Assembly: GCA_014898425.1 (NCBI GenBank)
Contig: RCSZ01000017.1
Span: 496,001-560,000, forward strand
DNA from: Botryotinia globosa
Taxonomy: Eukaryota; Ascomycota; Leotiomycetes; Helotiales; Sclerotiniaceae
Direction of reading: 5' to 3'
DNA length: 64,000 nucleotides
Made by a program: the position numbers and the translations under genes. Below are positions 23,280 through 35,399 of this stretch, in pieces. The stretch's first letter is position 1; each line of letters opens with the position of its first letter. The notes beneath the pieces were generated by a model that saw only the letters and a list, made by a program, of their open reading frames with translations, did not search any database and had not been told where the DNA came from.

Positions 23280-24485
23280 AATGCATGCTCCGGATCAGAT
23301 GTCTTTTTTCTTTCTTTCTGGTAGCTGGATTGGTCTTGGATGATACGAAAAGAAATGAGATAGCTCTTTGTTGATACTCTTGATACTTGATACGTATACA
23401 CATACATTATTACATCACATACATGAATGGGAGAAGAAGGGAAAGGAGGTGGCGATGTGGGATTCGTTGCTTTAGTTCGTTACTTTGTCGGATACGGGGT
23501 TCGGGGAACTTATATTTTGAGCACTTAACATAGACGTTTCCTTCTGGTTGGTTGTGGAAATTGTGTAATTGGGGATAGAGAGCAGAGGGGAGGGGCGGAG
23601 AGGGCGGGGTGGGACTAGGAGTGGGAGTGGGGTTGGCAGTGAGAGCGGAGGGTACAGGTAGGCACGGAGTAGAGAGTGGAGAGCGGAGAGTAAAGGAAGA
23701 ATTTGAATATACAGTTGGGGTATACAATACACACATACACAACTATACCAGAATCATATTTTGTTATTAGGAAATTGAGAGTGTTTTGAATGTTTTTGGT
23801 GTCTTTTAGTGGTTGTGATATCATTTTTCTCTCTCGCCTTTTTGCAAGGGAGTTGCAGTGAAAGTAGGTAGCATGGTTTGGCAATAATTTAGGACTGGGT
23901 AAGGGAAGAGACAGAATTGATCGTGAGACTCATTGTTTATGTAGATGGTATGATATCACTCGATCATTTGCAGAGCCGAGGTTTGGATGTATGTCTTTGT
24001 TTTTGTTTTTATTTTTATTTTTGTTGGTTGTGTGATGAGTTTTGGAGGGGGTTGGTGCAGGTTTGTGTGGGATGTGTAGGGGGGGTGCGCTGAGTGCAGT
24101 TTGGTGATCAGTCTTTGGTTTTTGGTGATTGGGATTGAGATTAGGTGAGGTGAAGGAGGTGAGGTGAGATGAGATGAGATGAGATGGTTGTTTGGCTTGG
24201 GGAGATTAGTGCATGCATGTATTTATATACTGTATACATGAAAGAGGATCTTCAATGTAGATGTGAAGCTTGTTGCAGTTTGCTCTTCTTTGAACTGGCG
24301 CATGTTGGATCTTGGATTGCAGGAGTATAGATGTATGGTATGGGAGAAAATTCATGTTATGATCTGAGCGAGTTTTTCTATTTGGGTACGTTGATGAAAG
24401 TGGTGAGATACCACTCTCCGAGGAGTACCTATACAAATTCAAATCATTCATCTATTTTTAAGCAACTCTTCCCTCCAACTTCCAT
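23280..24485. other. Intergenic between convergent OSBP and ABC genes
   Basis: About 1.2 kb. A G-rich tract at about 23584-23640 on the + strand has several GGG/GGGG runs and meets the G-quadruplex pattern. GAGAT units repeat near 24165-24185. The - strand proline-rich frames at 23410-23742 are the complement of the G-rich tract, not genes. Confidence 0.4.
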
Positions 24486-27400
24486 TCAGTCCAATCCCCC
24501 AAGTCTTTCCAATGCCCCCGGATTCAGATCCGTAATAACTTCCTGCAATCTCCCATTACTCAATAATACCACCACCACTTTCCCAGGCTCTGCATGCTTC
24601 GCTAATACTTCAATTCGATGCGCTACACATATGACGGTATGTCCTTTTTGTGTAAACTCATCTTCGATAATACCATGGATGATTGATTCAGTCACAGAGT
24701 CCAGAGAAGACGTAACTTCATCCAATAACACGACGGGTTTGCGCCCAGCATGTTGAGCTGTCTGGGCTTTGACAAGAGCGCGACAGAGAGCAAGAAGTTG
24801 GCCTTGTCCGACAGATAGCTCTGGAAATGACGCGAGAGGTTTGTCGAGAATCGGGTGGTAGTTGTATGGTGTGCTGTCTGATGCTGCTCCCGAGATATCG
24901 TCTGTTCCGGCTGCCCCTTGCAGAAAAGACCAAAGCTCTGTTCTTTTTAGCGAGGTAATTAAAGTTTCGTTGGATAATGAGGCATCTGGATCTAAGTTGA
25001 ACCGTAAGGTTTCATTTGATAGCAGTAATGGATCTTGCGAGACGGTGATAAAACAGCGTTGTCGGAGAATATCAAGCGCAACTTTCTTAATGTCGACGTC
25101 GTCTAGCATTATCTGGCCAGATTGTAACTCGAGAAGTCGTAGGAGCGTCAAGAGAAGAGTGCTTTTGCCACTAATCTCAAAGTTAGTTTGTGGCGAGTTT
25201 GGTGAAGTGGAATCACGAACCTGCCTGTACGTCCACAGACGATAATTTTCTGGCCCGAGGTGATACTCAGACTTAGATTTTTGAGTGCTGCTGAGTCGGA
25301 TCTAAGTATTACTCTAGTTAGCTAGTAGATTCCAGGCTACACTGGCACTACGTACAGGTAGGATGCAGTGATATTCTTAAACTCGACATTTCCTTTCGAC
25401 GGCCAGGATTCCACAGGCTCCACGGTCTGAGCCATTCCACCCTCAAGAGGTGTCATATTTTCAAGTGTCTTCAAACGAGCAATCGCCCCGAGAGAGATTT
25501 CTAATGTCGTCCAGCTCTCTACAAGTTTCAGTAAAGTTGTATTTGCCACGAGCATAATATTGAGCGCGATTCCAACTTGCGCACCGCTGACACGATCGCG
25601 ATATGCTACCGCTAAAGCGATAACACTAGTCGCGACAGTAGCTGCTAGAAGATCCAAGACTACATTGAGCCATCTCTGGAGACACAGAAGGAGAAATTCG
25701 GGACGTTGAGCATTGTCCACACTTGTGATGTTATCTTCTATTACTGCATCTGACCAGCCAAATGAGCGTATTGTTTCGAGACCCTCGACCTGCAATTGTC
25801 AGCAAGGGGAAGATCCGTTGTGCGAAGGTCATACATACAGATTCTAAGAAACTCGAGAAAACTCCTGCCCTAGCCTCTAGCTCTAGGAAACGAAGTTGTC
25901 TAGAGGTTCGGAGATAGACTTTTTGGACGACGTAGACAACAAGCACACAAGCTGGTAGGGACACTGTGAGCCATTTCTGGGCGACGAAAAGTAATATGAC
26001 TTGCATCAAGAGCTTGAAGATTTCTGCATTTGTTAGAATGCTTTAGATGATTTGGGAATAGAAGGTTCGATGGTAGTCTTACGAGTTATAATGGTTTGGA
26101 GGGCTGGTGGCAATTGCTTGTCCACTAGCTGGATATCTTGACTGAACCTATTCAAGATGGAACCATTGCCGGTCTGGGAGAAAAATGACAAAGATGCACT
26201 AATAATTCTCAGTCTCTGCTATATTATACTATCGTCTTCTGTAGGGAAAAAAACTGACCTTGTTACAATATGTAACAGTCGTTCGTGTATTCGGGATCCA
26301 GATTGCGATGCCAATTGTATAAGAACGACCCTAGAATGTGTTCAACAACCAAAAGCTCATAGAAGTTTGCGGGGAACTTACCACATCTGAATACTTGTCA
26401 TGATCCATGACATGAATGATAGAAATAAAAATCCAAGAACCCAAAATAGTGTATTTCCACCATCTGACTCGGTCCAAAACTGTAAGTAGTATTGGGGGAT
26501 GGTAATGAAAAAGGCATATGCTGCTGTACAGAAGATAAGGAGAAAAAAGTTCTTCGAGCCGACAAAGTTTAGATAGTATCCTACGCTTACATTAATTTCA
26601 TTTTCGACGCTGTTGAAGAAGGAAGAGGCTTACCATACAGAGCCGAGTCTCCGCTTTGTCTTGCAAGATCAATCTCAGCCTCGTCTTTTGCTCGAACCTG
26701 AGCGCTAAGTTTTGCAAAAGCTGCCGCCACTGCGGCGTTATCTTTGACATGATTTCCCGAAGAGAATTTTGCTATCGACCCAGCTTTGATTTTGATACTT
26801 TGCCAATTACCTTGATCTATGATCCCATGGTCCCCCAGAACGATGATATGATCTGCTCTTTCGAAGTACTGAGCTATTCTACGGTAAGAACTTGAGTTGA
26901 TGTAAAGCTAAAGGGAACTCACTAGAATTAGAAACTAGTATGACAGTAATCTTCAACCGCTTCACTAGACCATTGGACCCGAATAAATTTTCAAATATGG
27001 TTTGCTCAGTATCACCATCTAATCCGCTAAAAGTGTCATCTAGTAATAATATGTCCGATCTTGAGAATAATGCGCGTGCAAGTGTCTACCGTTGTTAGTT
27101 TGATGCGTGTCTACCTTGTCGTTTTCGGGAACATACCACGCGCTGTCTTTGGCCTCCAGATAAATTAAGTCCTCTGCTACCAATTTGTGTCTGATCCCCA
27201 TCTGGCAAGGTGTGGAAATCGTGAGTGAGACAACATATTTCTGTAACAGTATTGTACCATTCGTCATCGTCTTGGTTGATAGTACCATCAATATCATTGG
27301 CACCGTAAATAACCTCTTTGATACTACCGCTTGGTAGCCAGGGTCTTTGAGCACAATATGCTATCTTTTTTGTTGATAAAGCAATTGATCCCCGGGTAGG

Positions 27401-29581
27401 TATTACTTCTCCAATTATAGTGCGCAATATAGTAGATTTACCGCTACCGGTGGGACCCGAGATTATAACGAAAGACGTTGCGCGCACTTCAATATTGATA
27501 TTGTCAAGAATTGCCTGTTTTTCACCTATTCTCAATTGTTGAATCTGAACTGCAAGATTAGGTTTTGTGGAATGGCTGGATGCCACTTCACTTTGAGTGA
27601 GTCTCGGCAGCACTCCACGATTTTCTTGTAAAGATGGGCGGAGCAAGAACGATTGAATTCTTTCAAATCCAGCAAAAGCTGCCACTGCACGCGGTACAAT
27701 TGTCATGATCATATTTGCTGGGTGGGTAATCATACTCAAGATTGCTATGGTTGGGAATGCAGTTGTCGGGTCAAGCTTGACTCCATTAGCCTGTGATATA
27801 ATGGCAAATAGAGCCAGTGTAATTGCTGGTGAAAATATTCCCAGTGCGTTGGCTGAATTCTCGTCAGTTTGACGCCAGTATTAGGATTTCCACAATGCTG
27901 TTCACTGACCAGATGCATTGTAGTATACCATGACCCATCGAAGTTTCGAGGCCACCCATAGCTCTTCTTTTCGAAGTTGTTGCACTCGGTGGGTAAGATT
28001 ATGTTGGAGCCCAATCATCTTAACGACCTTCATGGAGCTTATCAATGAACTGGTAGCTCCTATACGACTTTGTGTTGCCGCGTTCCAAGCTTTTTGGCGA
28101 GGTTGTAAATGCTTCGCAACAAATCGACTCATGTGTGAACATACTACTGAACTTAGCATCATATCATGAGATTGGGTTGAATTACTGACAATAAATAAGA
28201 AAAAGTGGAAGAGGCCATATCCAGCCAACTTGGATAGCGAGAAGCCCTACACCTATGACAACTTCAATAACTTGAGCCCACGTCTCGTGAACCATTTCGG
28301 CGATCCCGTCCAGACTATCTGCATCTGTACTCATAAGTGTGGTCGCCTCGCCATTATCATAAGCAATGCTGGGAGACTCCATAGTCTTTGCATGAATCAA
28401 CCCCACAAGAGCCCCTCTGGTAATGAGCTTCAGTCTATTTATGCGGTGCTGATACACAGCTGTTGATAACTGAGCCAATTAGCGTATGTCAGAAGAACAG
28501 AAACTGGCGCTTACAGCAAGGCCAACGTAGATAGCCACGGCCGATACAACAAGCCAAAAACCACGGCTACTTTCTTCTTCAATAGGATATGCCACGACAT
28601 ATTTGATGGATTCTTTTATTAGGAGAGGCTGAGAATACCGAAAGGCGATCAAGAATAGTCGTGGTATGACAGCAGCCCAAAATGGGTACTTCAAGCATTT
28701 CATCAACGCAAAAGGTAGGCTATACTTCGTTTCAGGCTTGGCTAGTTTTGTGAGAATGAAGAAAATGATTAATTTGAGTCTCTTGACTAACCTCGACGGG
28801 ACCAGGTTTGAAGCATTGTCTTCCTTGTAAACTCTGGCTTCATATCTTGACTGAGGGGTGGCAAATCTTGGTCAATGAGGATATTTGTATATCCTTGAAA
28901 CAAGATGGGGTTTATCCAAGTGTATAGCACCCTGCCAAGTACTCCATGTGATTCTTCTGGGGATTGAAGATTGCTAGGGTTGCTAAGTGAAGACTGTTTA
29001 TCACAACTCTCGAGTACTAAGAGAGCTGAGTGTATGATACACCGAGCAAGTACTGGCTGTGAAGCTCTAGACAATGCACGGATTTTCGGTGGCATTGTAA
29101 GAAGAAGAACATCACAGATGATTGATGGCACAAGATAAAGAACAGCTAAATCTGACGGCTTCAGAGATCGTTTGTTCTCAAGCACCAAAAGCAGACTCAG
29201 CCCAAATGCAGCACCTGATGAAGCCAACAGAGAGACGACGAGAAACACTTCATGCTTCACATTTACTGTGACAACGTGGGCTAGCAGAAAAAAAGACAGC
29301 AGTATCGCAAGGGTCTGTGGTCATTATTAGTATTATTCATAAAGCATGGAAAGGACATCAGTACTGACTGCTTTTGAGCGGCCTTGCCATCGCAAAACAT
29401 TTTTCGCGCGAGAAGTACGAAGCTGCCAAAATCTGGCCGGCAAGCATACGATGAATCCTATGGCACATATTGTAGATACAACATTAACCACGTCTGTAGA
29501 CTTTACGACATTGTCTTGCGGGATGTGCCTCATGAGAGTAGGTTCAAAATGCAAGGCATCCTGGTGCCGAAGGAAATTCAT
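24486..29581 (-). CDS. ABC-C (MRP-like) transporter with an apparent one-base frameshift
   Basis: Fifteen exons by hand: 29581-29369, 29314-28792, 28741-28515, 28469-28190, 28146-27910, 27852-27137, 27085-26923, 26873-26634, 26580-26382, 26330-26259, 26199-26083, 26023-25839, 25789-25356, 25301-25221 and 25170-24486. The order is full MRP: N-terminal membrane domain, TMD1, NBD1 (GPTGSGKST, LSGGQRQR, ILLLDDTFSGLD), TMD2, NBD2 (GRTGSGKST, LSVGQGQLL, VVLLDEVTSSLD), about 1457 aa. The exons total 4372 nt, one too many. In exon 11 the conserved loop LSFFSQTGNGS / ILNRFSQD needs a frame change at about 26158-26162 (three G on the + strand where two would keep frame). Unrepaired, translation ends three codons later near residue 973, losing TMD2 and NBD2. 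The start at 29581 fits family length; an in-frame ATG also lies at 29704. Such pumps export drugs or metabolites. Sequencing error versus real lesion cannot be decided here. Confidence 0.88.
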
Positions 29582-31855
29582 GACGGGCAAATGTGCCTTG
29601 TACTCAGTCGACTTGTGACCTGATGGTGTTGAGGAAGACAAATATACCAAGGTGATAGTGCGCCAGAGGAGCTTTACGGCTGGAAAAGAGTTGAATATTT
29701 CCACATAGCAAACTGTTTTGTTGATGTAGTACGAATATCAATCTGCTTATTTGGCTATGCCACATCAGGTAAGGCCTTCTCGGAATCCGCCTCAATACTG
29801 CAGAGTGCTCTCCCGTCTTACCAGATAAGCTGTGAAAGCTCAATGAATGCCACGAAAGTAATCGTGCAGCTTGGATCCACCTATCTCGTCGCATTCCTGA
29901 AAGCTTACAGCTTGGTAACCAGATGCGAATCGGAGACTATACATTTCAAGTGTAAGCATGCAGAAATACAAATTGTTTGGGCGACATGAATCTGAAGATC
30001 ATTACTTCTGAAGGCGTCCTTCTGCATTGTGTACAACCATGGACGGAAGGAAGTATGTGCTCTAGTTTTTGTCTTGCCGCCTTAACCTTATAATCTTGGG
30101 TTGAATTGTGTGGGCAAAACGACCTGGTTGGTCCACCCACCATAGGTAACTACAGACAAAAGCGGCGAGACCAAAATCAGAGCTCATTATCGTTTATTCG
30201 ATGTCGAAGTGGGATTCGATTTCGAAATCTATCCTTAGAAAGCAAATGAACCATTCAAGACTTTTCCTATTGCAGTGATGTAAATATATATAAAATCCCT
30301 GGATAGGTAGTGAATGACATTAAGGCATATGCCTACCTACCTACCTAGGTACTGTAGTAAGATCTAGCGAGTGCACCATAGTTGGCAGGTAAGAGTTGCT
30401 TCCTCCCGTGCATAATTTAACTTCTCAAATAGGATATAACATTGAAGCGTAGAGCCTACATGGTAGGATCTACATAATCTGTACTCTGGTTATACAAACA
30501 GTAAATCAATCAATATAAAATATAGCTCGAGGACGAGAATTCATCGAGGTAAGATTACAATTGTTCCGAACGAACTTTGAAATGAGTAACCTTAACGATG
30601 AATCTCAGTAATTTATCGGAACTAATCATGTGCTCTTATAGCCTCTGCGCAGATGCGCTGCTACTTGGATTAAACTAAATACTATTCGATTCGTTGCTAC
30701 TAATCTTCCTTGAGGGTTTATCATTTAGCCTTATACCGGCCTTGATTCCAGTCAGGTCTGTAGATCTTTTCTTGTCACTACTTCAATGAATCGTTTCAAC
30801 AATCTGCAATCTCTTTTTAGACGAACTTCGCTCCTTGGGGGCTTATAGGTATTACACAATCTCCAAAGAGCTCACATAAGTTCCAAAAACATTCCGGAAA
30901 TCGATTAAAAGTAATGATCGGGTTTGTTGTTCTTATTGTTGTTTGTCGAAGGAGGAAATCGCTAAAGTAGCTAAACCAATTCTCCAGATTGTTCTAATAT
31001 AGATGGTTGAACTAGATGCAGGGGCTGGAGAATTGAAGGTCACGACAATTAGTCGCTATGCAATCTTGAAGCCGACAGAATCATGTGCAATAATCGGCTC
31101 TCGTTGGTGGCCGGTTAGTTGTTAGTTATTAATCAGGGAAGATGAGAGCACTTGTACTGGGGAAAGAAGCCACTTATCACGACAAACCTGGAAACGCATG
31201 CTTTTTTGGTATTAAAATACAATTCATTCAACCGATGTTTTGAACTGAATAAATGATTCCTATGACGTTAGATCTATCAATATATTAGCATATAATATGG
31301 TGTTTGTGTATTGAGGATAACATTTTTGGAACGACCACCGGCTACCACCTGCACCAGTCTTGATTGCATTTTCAACACAACACTGTGGCGCGATTGTGGC
31401 ATTCAGATTTCAACCAATCAATCGATAGAATCCATATACTATCTTCAACGGAGATGGAAGGGGTAGGTATGTACATAGTAATCTCTCTTCGGTAGAAAGC
31501 CCGCCAAAAATTGCCAACGGAACAAGGGCTTTCCCCGACTAATAGCTAATCGTCCACTACCGAGCGCCGAATACCTATTAGGTAGTTACATGCATTCATT
31601 TCAGCTATTGAACTTCTGTGATCTCAGTGTACTTTTTGCGTTCGCTGTTTCATATGAATCGGCATTCTTATATTCCAGATAACCTGATAATCATCTTCCC
31701 ATCTGTTGAGTCGTTGAGACAAACAATTCATGTCTCTCATCTTCGGAACTGTGGAATTGTCACGTATACACACCTTCTTCGAGAATACTGAAAGCATTCC
31801 AGCCGATTGACCAATCAAGTGTCGGGTTCAGGGTACCAACCAGACGCCACTTAAA
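29582..31855. other. 2.3 kb divergent intergenic region, ABC transporter / bZIP relic
   Basis: Shared upstream DNA of the ABC gene (-) and the bZIP-like gene (+). A frame beginning MSSDFGLAAFVC on the - strand at about 30186 resembles the start of ABC-C proteins but stops within 40 codons, so it may be a lost first exon or chance. A complete ACCTAGGT palindrome inside a CTAC run lies at 30343-30350. Nothing else is callable. Confidence 0.4.
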
Positions 31856-33159
31856 ATGAATGATATGAGGGACCCAAGGCTTCGCAGGCGACATCAAAAT
31901 CGCGAATCGCAGCGCAGATACCGTAAGTAAAGCTTTCATATAGTGCGGTAGTAGTGTATAATCCCCATTCTAACTGAAAGTCCAATAATCTGAATTCTAG
32001 GACCGATAGGAGAACGGAAGAAGAAAAGCAACGCAGCGAGGCTTAGATCTTTCGGGGCGGATCTTGAAATACCAGCCATAGAACCAACAACTGATACAAC
32101 ATGGCAATATCAAACAAACATAAATTCTTTTTTTCCTACCACGCAACCTACACTGTATGTTCTAGTAGAACTCTAATAAGCTCTGTCTTTTAAATGAATT
32201 CCCTGATCCTAACCCGTATAGCTATCACCGTGAAAATGATATAGCGCACACAGATTTATCACAGACTCGACCACATTCGCTCTACTCATTGCCTCTAGCA
32301 GAACAGTCGGTGGAGCCCTGCTTATTACAGAACAGCAACACAAAAGGCCCATTTGGAAACCTGAGCCCAAGTTATAGCCCGCATCAAGAGTCACTATTCT
32401 CAAGATCCGACGTGCAATCCGACCAGGGCCTTTCGTTAACCACTGGATTTTTGAGCGACCTTGGTCAAATACCCGCTAATAATCTTGGTCGAATGGCGTT
32501 TTCCCCAGAATTACATATCCCATACCATATACCGACAGACAGGCCTGTCTCGCAACAGTTCCAGTACGAAGTGCGTCGGAACGAAAGGCCTCATGCTCAT
32601 GGCACGATAAGCAGAACTCAATTCGCATCATTGCCGAGCCCTGTGACTCCCCACAGTGAAAGAGTAGTACATCCACGCAACCCGCGTTCCAATAACTTGG
32701 ATAAGGGCAAGCATGTACGGCAACCATCAAAACGAAATGACAAGGTTGAACCCCACTCCCTTCTCAGATATAAATCTTTATGGCCACTGCTGAAAGCGAC
32801 CTTAGGAAGTATCCCAACGATTTTCTAATCGAGCTCGGCCAACTCCTCATCGAGGAACGCTCCCTTGCAGGCCAGAAGCAAGCAAAAGGGTACAAGTATG
32901 GCCCAAAGCCAAAGAAATGGTTGAGGAAATCGCAAACTTGTACGAGTTTGGTGTGCGATTAGGATTATTCGACCAAGATGCCGAATTGAAAGAGGCCCTG
33001 GCTACGGTCAGGGAAAAGTTCAGAGCTCTGTGTAAAGAGAAGCCAGGGCAGAATGAAAGGTCCAGAAAACAGAACTCTGTGGTCGTGGATTCAAGTGAAG
33101 ATGGTTATTCCGATAACAACAGCTACTATGATAGTGAGACGGAGGACGCTGTCGATTAA
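31856..33159 (+). pseudogene. bZIP-like transcription factor, apparently frameshifted twice
   Basis: Exon 1 (31856-31922) ends in a fungal bZIP basic region, RRRHQNRESQRRYR. Exon 2 starts at 32001 and continues PIGERKKKSNAARLR. Exon 3 begins at the acceptor before CTATCACC (about 32219) and runs in one frame to about 32780. The protein then appears to continue in a second frame (ATAESDLRKYPNDFLIELGQ) and from about 32917 in a third (EEIANLYEFGVRLGLF), ending at TAA 33157-33159. Both switches are equivalent to one missing base. I tested the GT sites between 32640 and 32750 as donors for an intron ending at 32805 and none has the right phase. No leucine heptads follow the basic region, as in several fungal zipper-poor bZIPs. 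Such a factor next to a transporter and enzymes would fit a pathway regulator. The break could be decay or sequencing error. Confidence 0.6.
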
Positions 33160-33880
33160 AACTTGGTCTTCATATCTTGAATAAAAGGCTGAGATCCAGA
33201 GTGCATGCTGAACATAGTTTGTTCTTCGAGCCATTATGATCAACAATTTTTAACCTACCCCCTCTTTTCTTCTTCTGTATGGTTCTTGAAGGAAATTTGT
33301 GCAGTAAAATACGAATTCAAGATGTTGATGAAGCTAGAATCGGATCAAATGCAATGCAAGGGTTAAATCCATACAGTAATCGCACGATCTAATTATGTCT
33401 AAAGTCACCTGGCTCGGTACTGGCGCCCCACTCACTGCTCGTATCGCCAAAATAAAATTCCGAAGCGAGAGTCAAGTACGCGTTAGGGCTCAGTCTTCAT
33501 CCTTGCGGGCTTGATCTAGAATCTATACCAAACTATCAACAGTTTGTCTGTAGAGAATATGAAACTCAGGGGTTTCATGTTATCTCTAGGTATATCTATT
33601 AACTAATTGTATGTCAGGTAGCCTAGCAGACTAGGTTCACGCGATATCTCAAGACCAATTACAGTAGTTTAGGTTACGAATTCAATCGTCTAATCATACT
33701 GAGTAACATAGTTTTGATCTTGATTTAGATGGTGTTATATACATACCAAGCTACCCAGGTATGCATTCAAAAAAAACTCAATTATTCTATAAATTTATAG
33801 TGACGAATTTTCGAGCCTTATGGAGCCTGACACCGCCGAACCAACAACATGCCCGCGCCCACACCTTCAAAAAATTGAGA
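33160..33880. other. Intergenic between convergent bZIP relic and GALT
   Basis: About 720 bases, AT-rich, with no gene, repeat or structured element that I can support. Confidence 0.4.
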
Positions 33881-35399
33881 TTACTTTTTCTCCACCTTGC
33901 ATCTTGCAATCCCCAAAACTCGATTGACGGCACCCTTAAAACTTAACAGAGACTTCTTTATTTCCGCTGGTTTCTCAGTATCAATGGAAATTGTTTTGGA
34001 ATCAGCTGGACAACTACATTCAGACTCAGACTCTAATATCTCAACCTGGGCGCGCCTCAACATGTCAGCAGCAGTCTCTGGAGTGATTTCGCGCGATGGC
34101 TCAGCGAATAATTCGTAACCACCGAAGAATTTTCGGATGGAAGAGCGCAACAAGGGGGGGCAGAAGTGCATATGAAGGTAACTGTTCTCTAATTCTTCTT
34201 CTGTGGCATCCAAAGGTGCTTGGTGAAGGCCCGAAACTGCGGATAATGCGCATTAGCTTCATACCTTTCATGAAATAGTAAGACTACATACCATATGGAA
34301 ATGGATATCCAAAAAGCTTATCATAGCTTTGGGCCAAATGCAATATCGCTTCTGCGAAATGGAGCTTTTCGATATCGGTAAGGTCTACTAGAGCTCTTAT
34401 ATGGCGCTTCGGTATCACAAGAACCTCGAATGGCCAAACTGCCCACCAAGGAGTAACTATCACGAATGTATCGTTTTGCCACACTATGCGTTCCTTTTTT
34501 TCCAGTTCTTGCTTCAGGTAATCGGCCAACAAGTGCCTCCCACAGTGATCATTACGATAGTTCTTCATTCGTTCGGCTTCTACTCGAGGTTCCTCGGGTA
34601 TCGTTGAGCTTATCCATATTTGGCAATGTGAATGGAGGTTTGAGCAGCCTGCTACTGCACCATTGTTATCGAAAATCTGGAAATACTTGAAATCTGCTGA
34701 ATCTGAAGTATCTTTGTCATCGCAAGATGTCAAGTCAAGATTTCTGACTTTCTGCGCAGCCAGCTTTAGTGGATTCCTAGGTGAAAGATACCTTGAGTAG
34801 AGATTGCTCCAGACCTCAACAATATTAGATACATCTTGAAGTTTCATATCTGGAACAGTCATGTAATGTTTAGCTGAATATGTAAGGACATAGCATCGTC
34901 CCAATACTGGTTCCGCTTGGAAGAGGTCCTCCGAGTCTAGCATTCTTGAGAAGTCTAATTTAGTTAGCTTGATATTTGAGGGGGTGGGATCAATTTGATG
35001 CACCTTTCTTACATACTTCTAAATCATCCTCACCCCCCTTGCTATCGATCGTGCTGAAATCGTTTCGGAAAAGAAAGGTCTCATTATACTCGGGATTGCG
35101 CTGAACACCTTGGGCTCGAGCATTGCCAGGACATAAATAGCACTAAAATCTGTTAGTTAAAATCTTTTTGACGCTGCCTGTAGACCCCACCTTTGGATCA
35201 TACACCACTTTCTCTTCCGATACTGGTGGTTCTTCGTGTGCTCTGAGGTAATTACATTTAAATCCTGCTTAACGTAATATCATGGAAGCACTTACTGTCG
35301 AGGTCGCTTTTGCTTGTCAGGAGAAGCGATCAAGATCCATTTTCCATTCAGTGGGTTGTATCTTCTGTGTGAAACATTATTGATCTTAGCGACATCCAT
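33881..35399 (-). CDS. gal7: Galactose-1-phosphate uridylyltransferase (GALT, GAL7-like)
   Basis: Five exons: 35399-35296, 35242-35191, 35142-35013, 34954-34292 and 34236-33881 (434 aa). The start reads [20 protein letters not shown]. The zinc-site pair is [12 protein letters not shown], followed by [14 protein letters not shown]. The active-site segment is [12 protein letters not shown], with H203, H205 and Q207. The canonical motif is HPHxQ, so the central proline is serine, while the nucleophilic His (second His) and Gln are kept. [16 protein letters not shown] and the C-terminal GLHQAPL...[14 protein letters not shown] are typical. The enzyme swaps UMP between UDP-glucose and galactose-1-phosphate in the Leloir pathway. 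Here it sits with three other - strand sugar-related enzymes rather than with GAL1/GAL10. The substitution raises the possibility of a specialised paralogue. Confidence 0.92.

Noticed and set aside
23410..23742. 110-codon proline-rich - strand frame
   Set aside because: Complement of a G-rich tract; three overlapping frames are open for the same reason.
30000..30186. Extra first exon of the ABC transporter starting MSSDFGLAAFVC
   Set aside because: The frame stops quickly and no clear splice pair links it to the first conserved exon; kept only as a possibility in the intergenic note.
32640..32810. Intron joining the first two frames of the bZIP-like gene
   Set aside because: No GT in the interval has the phase needed for the acceptor at 32805, and nearer pairs are too short to splice.
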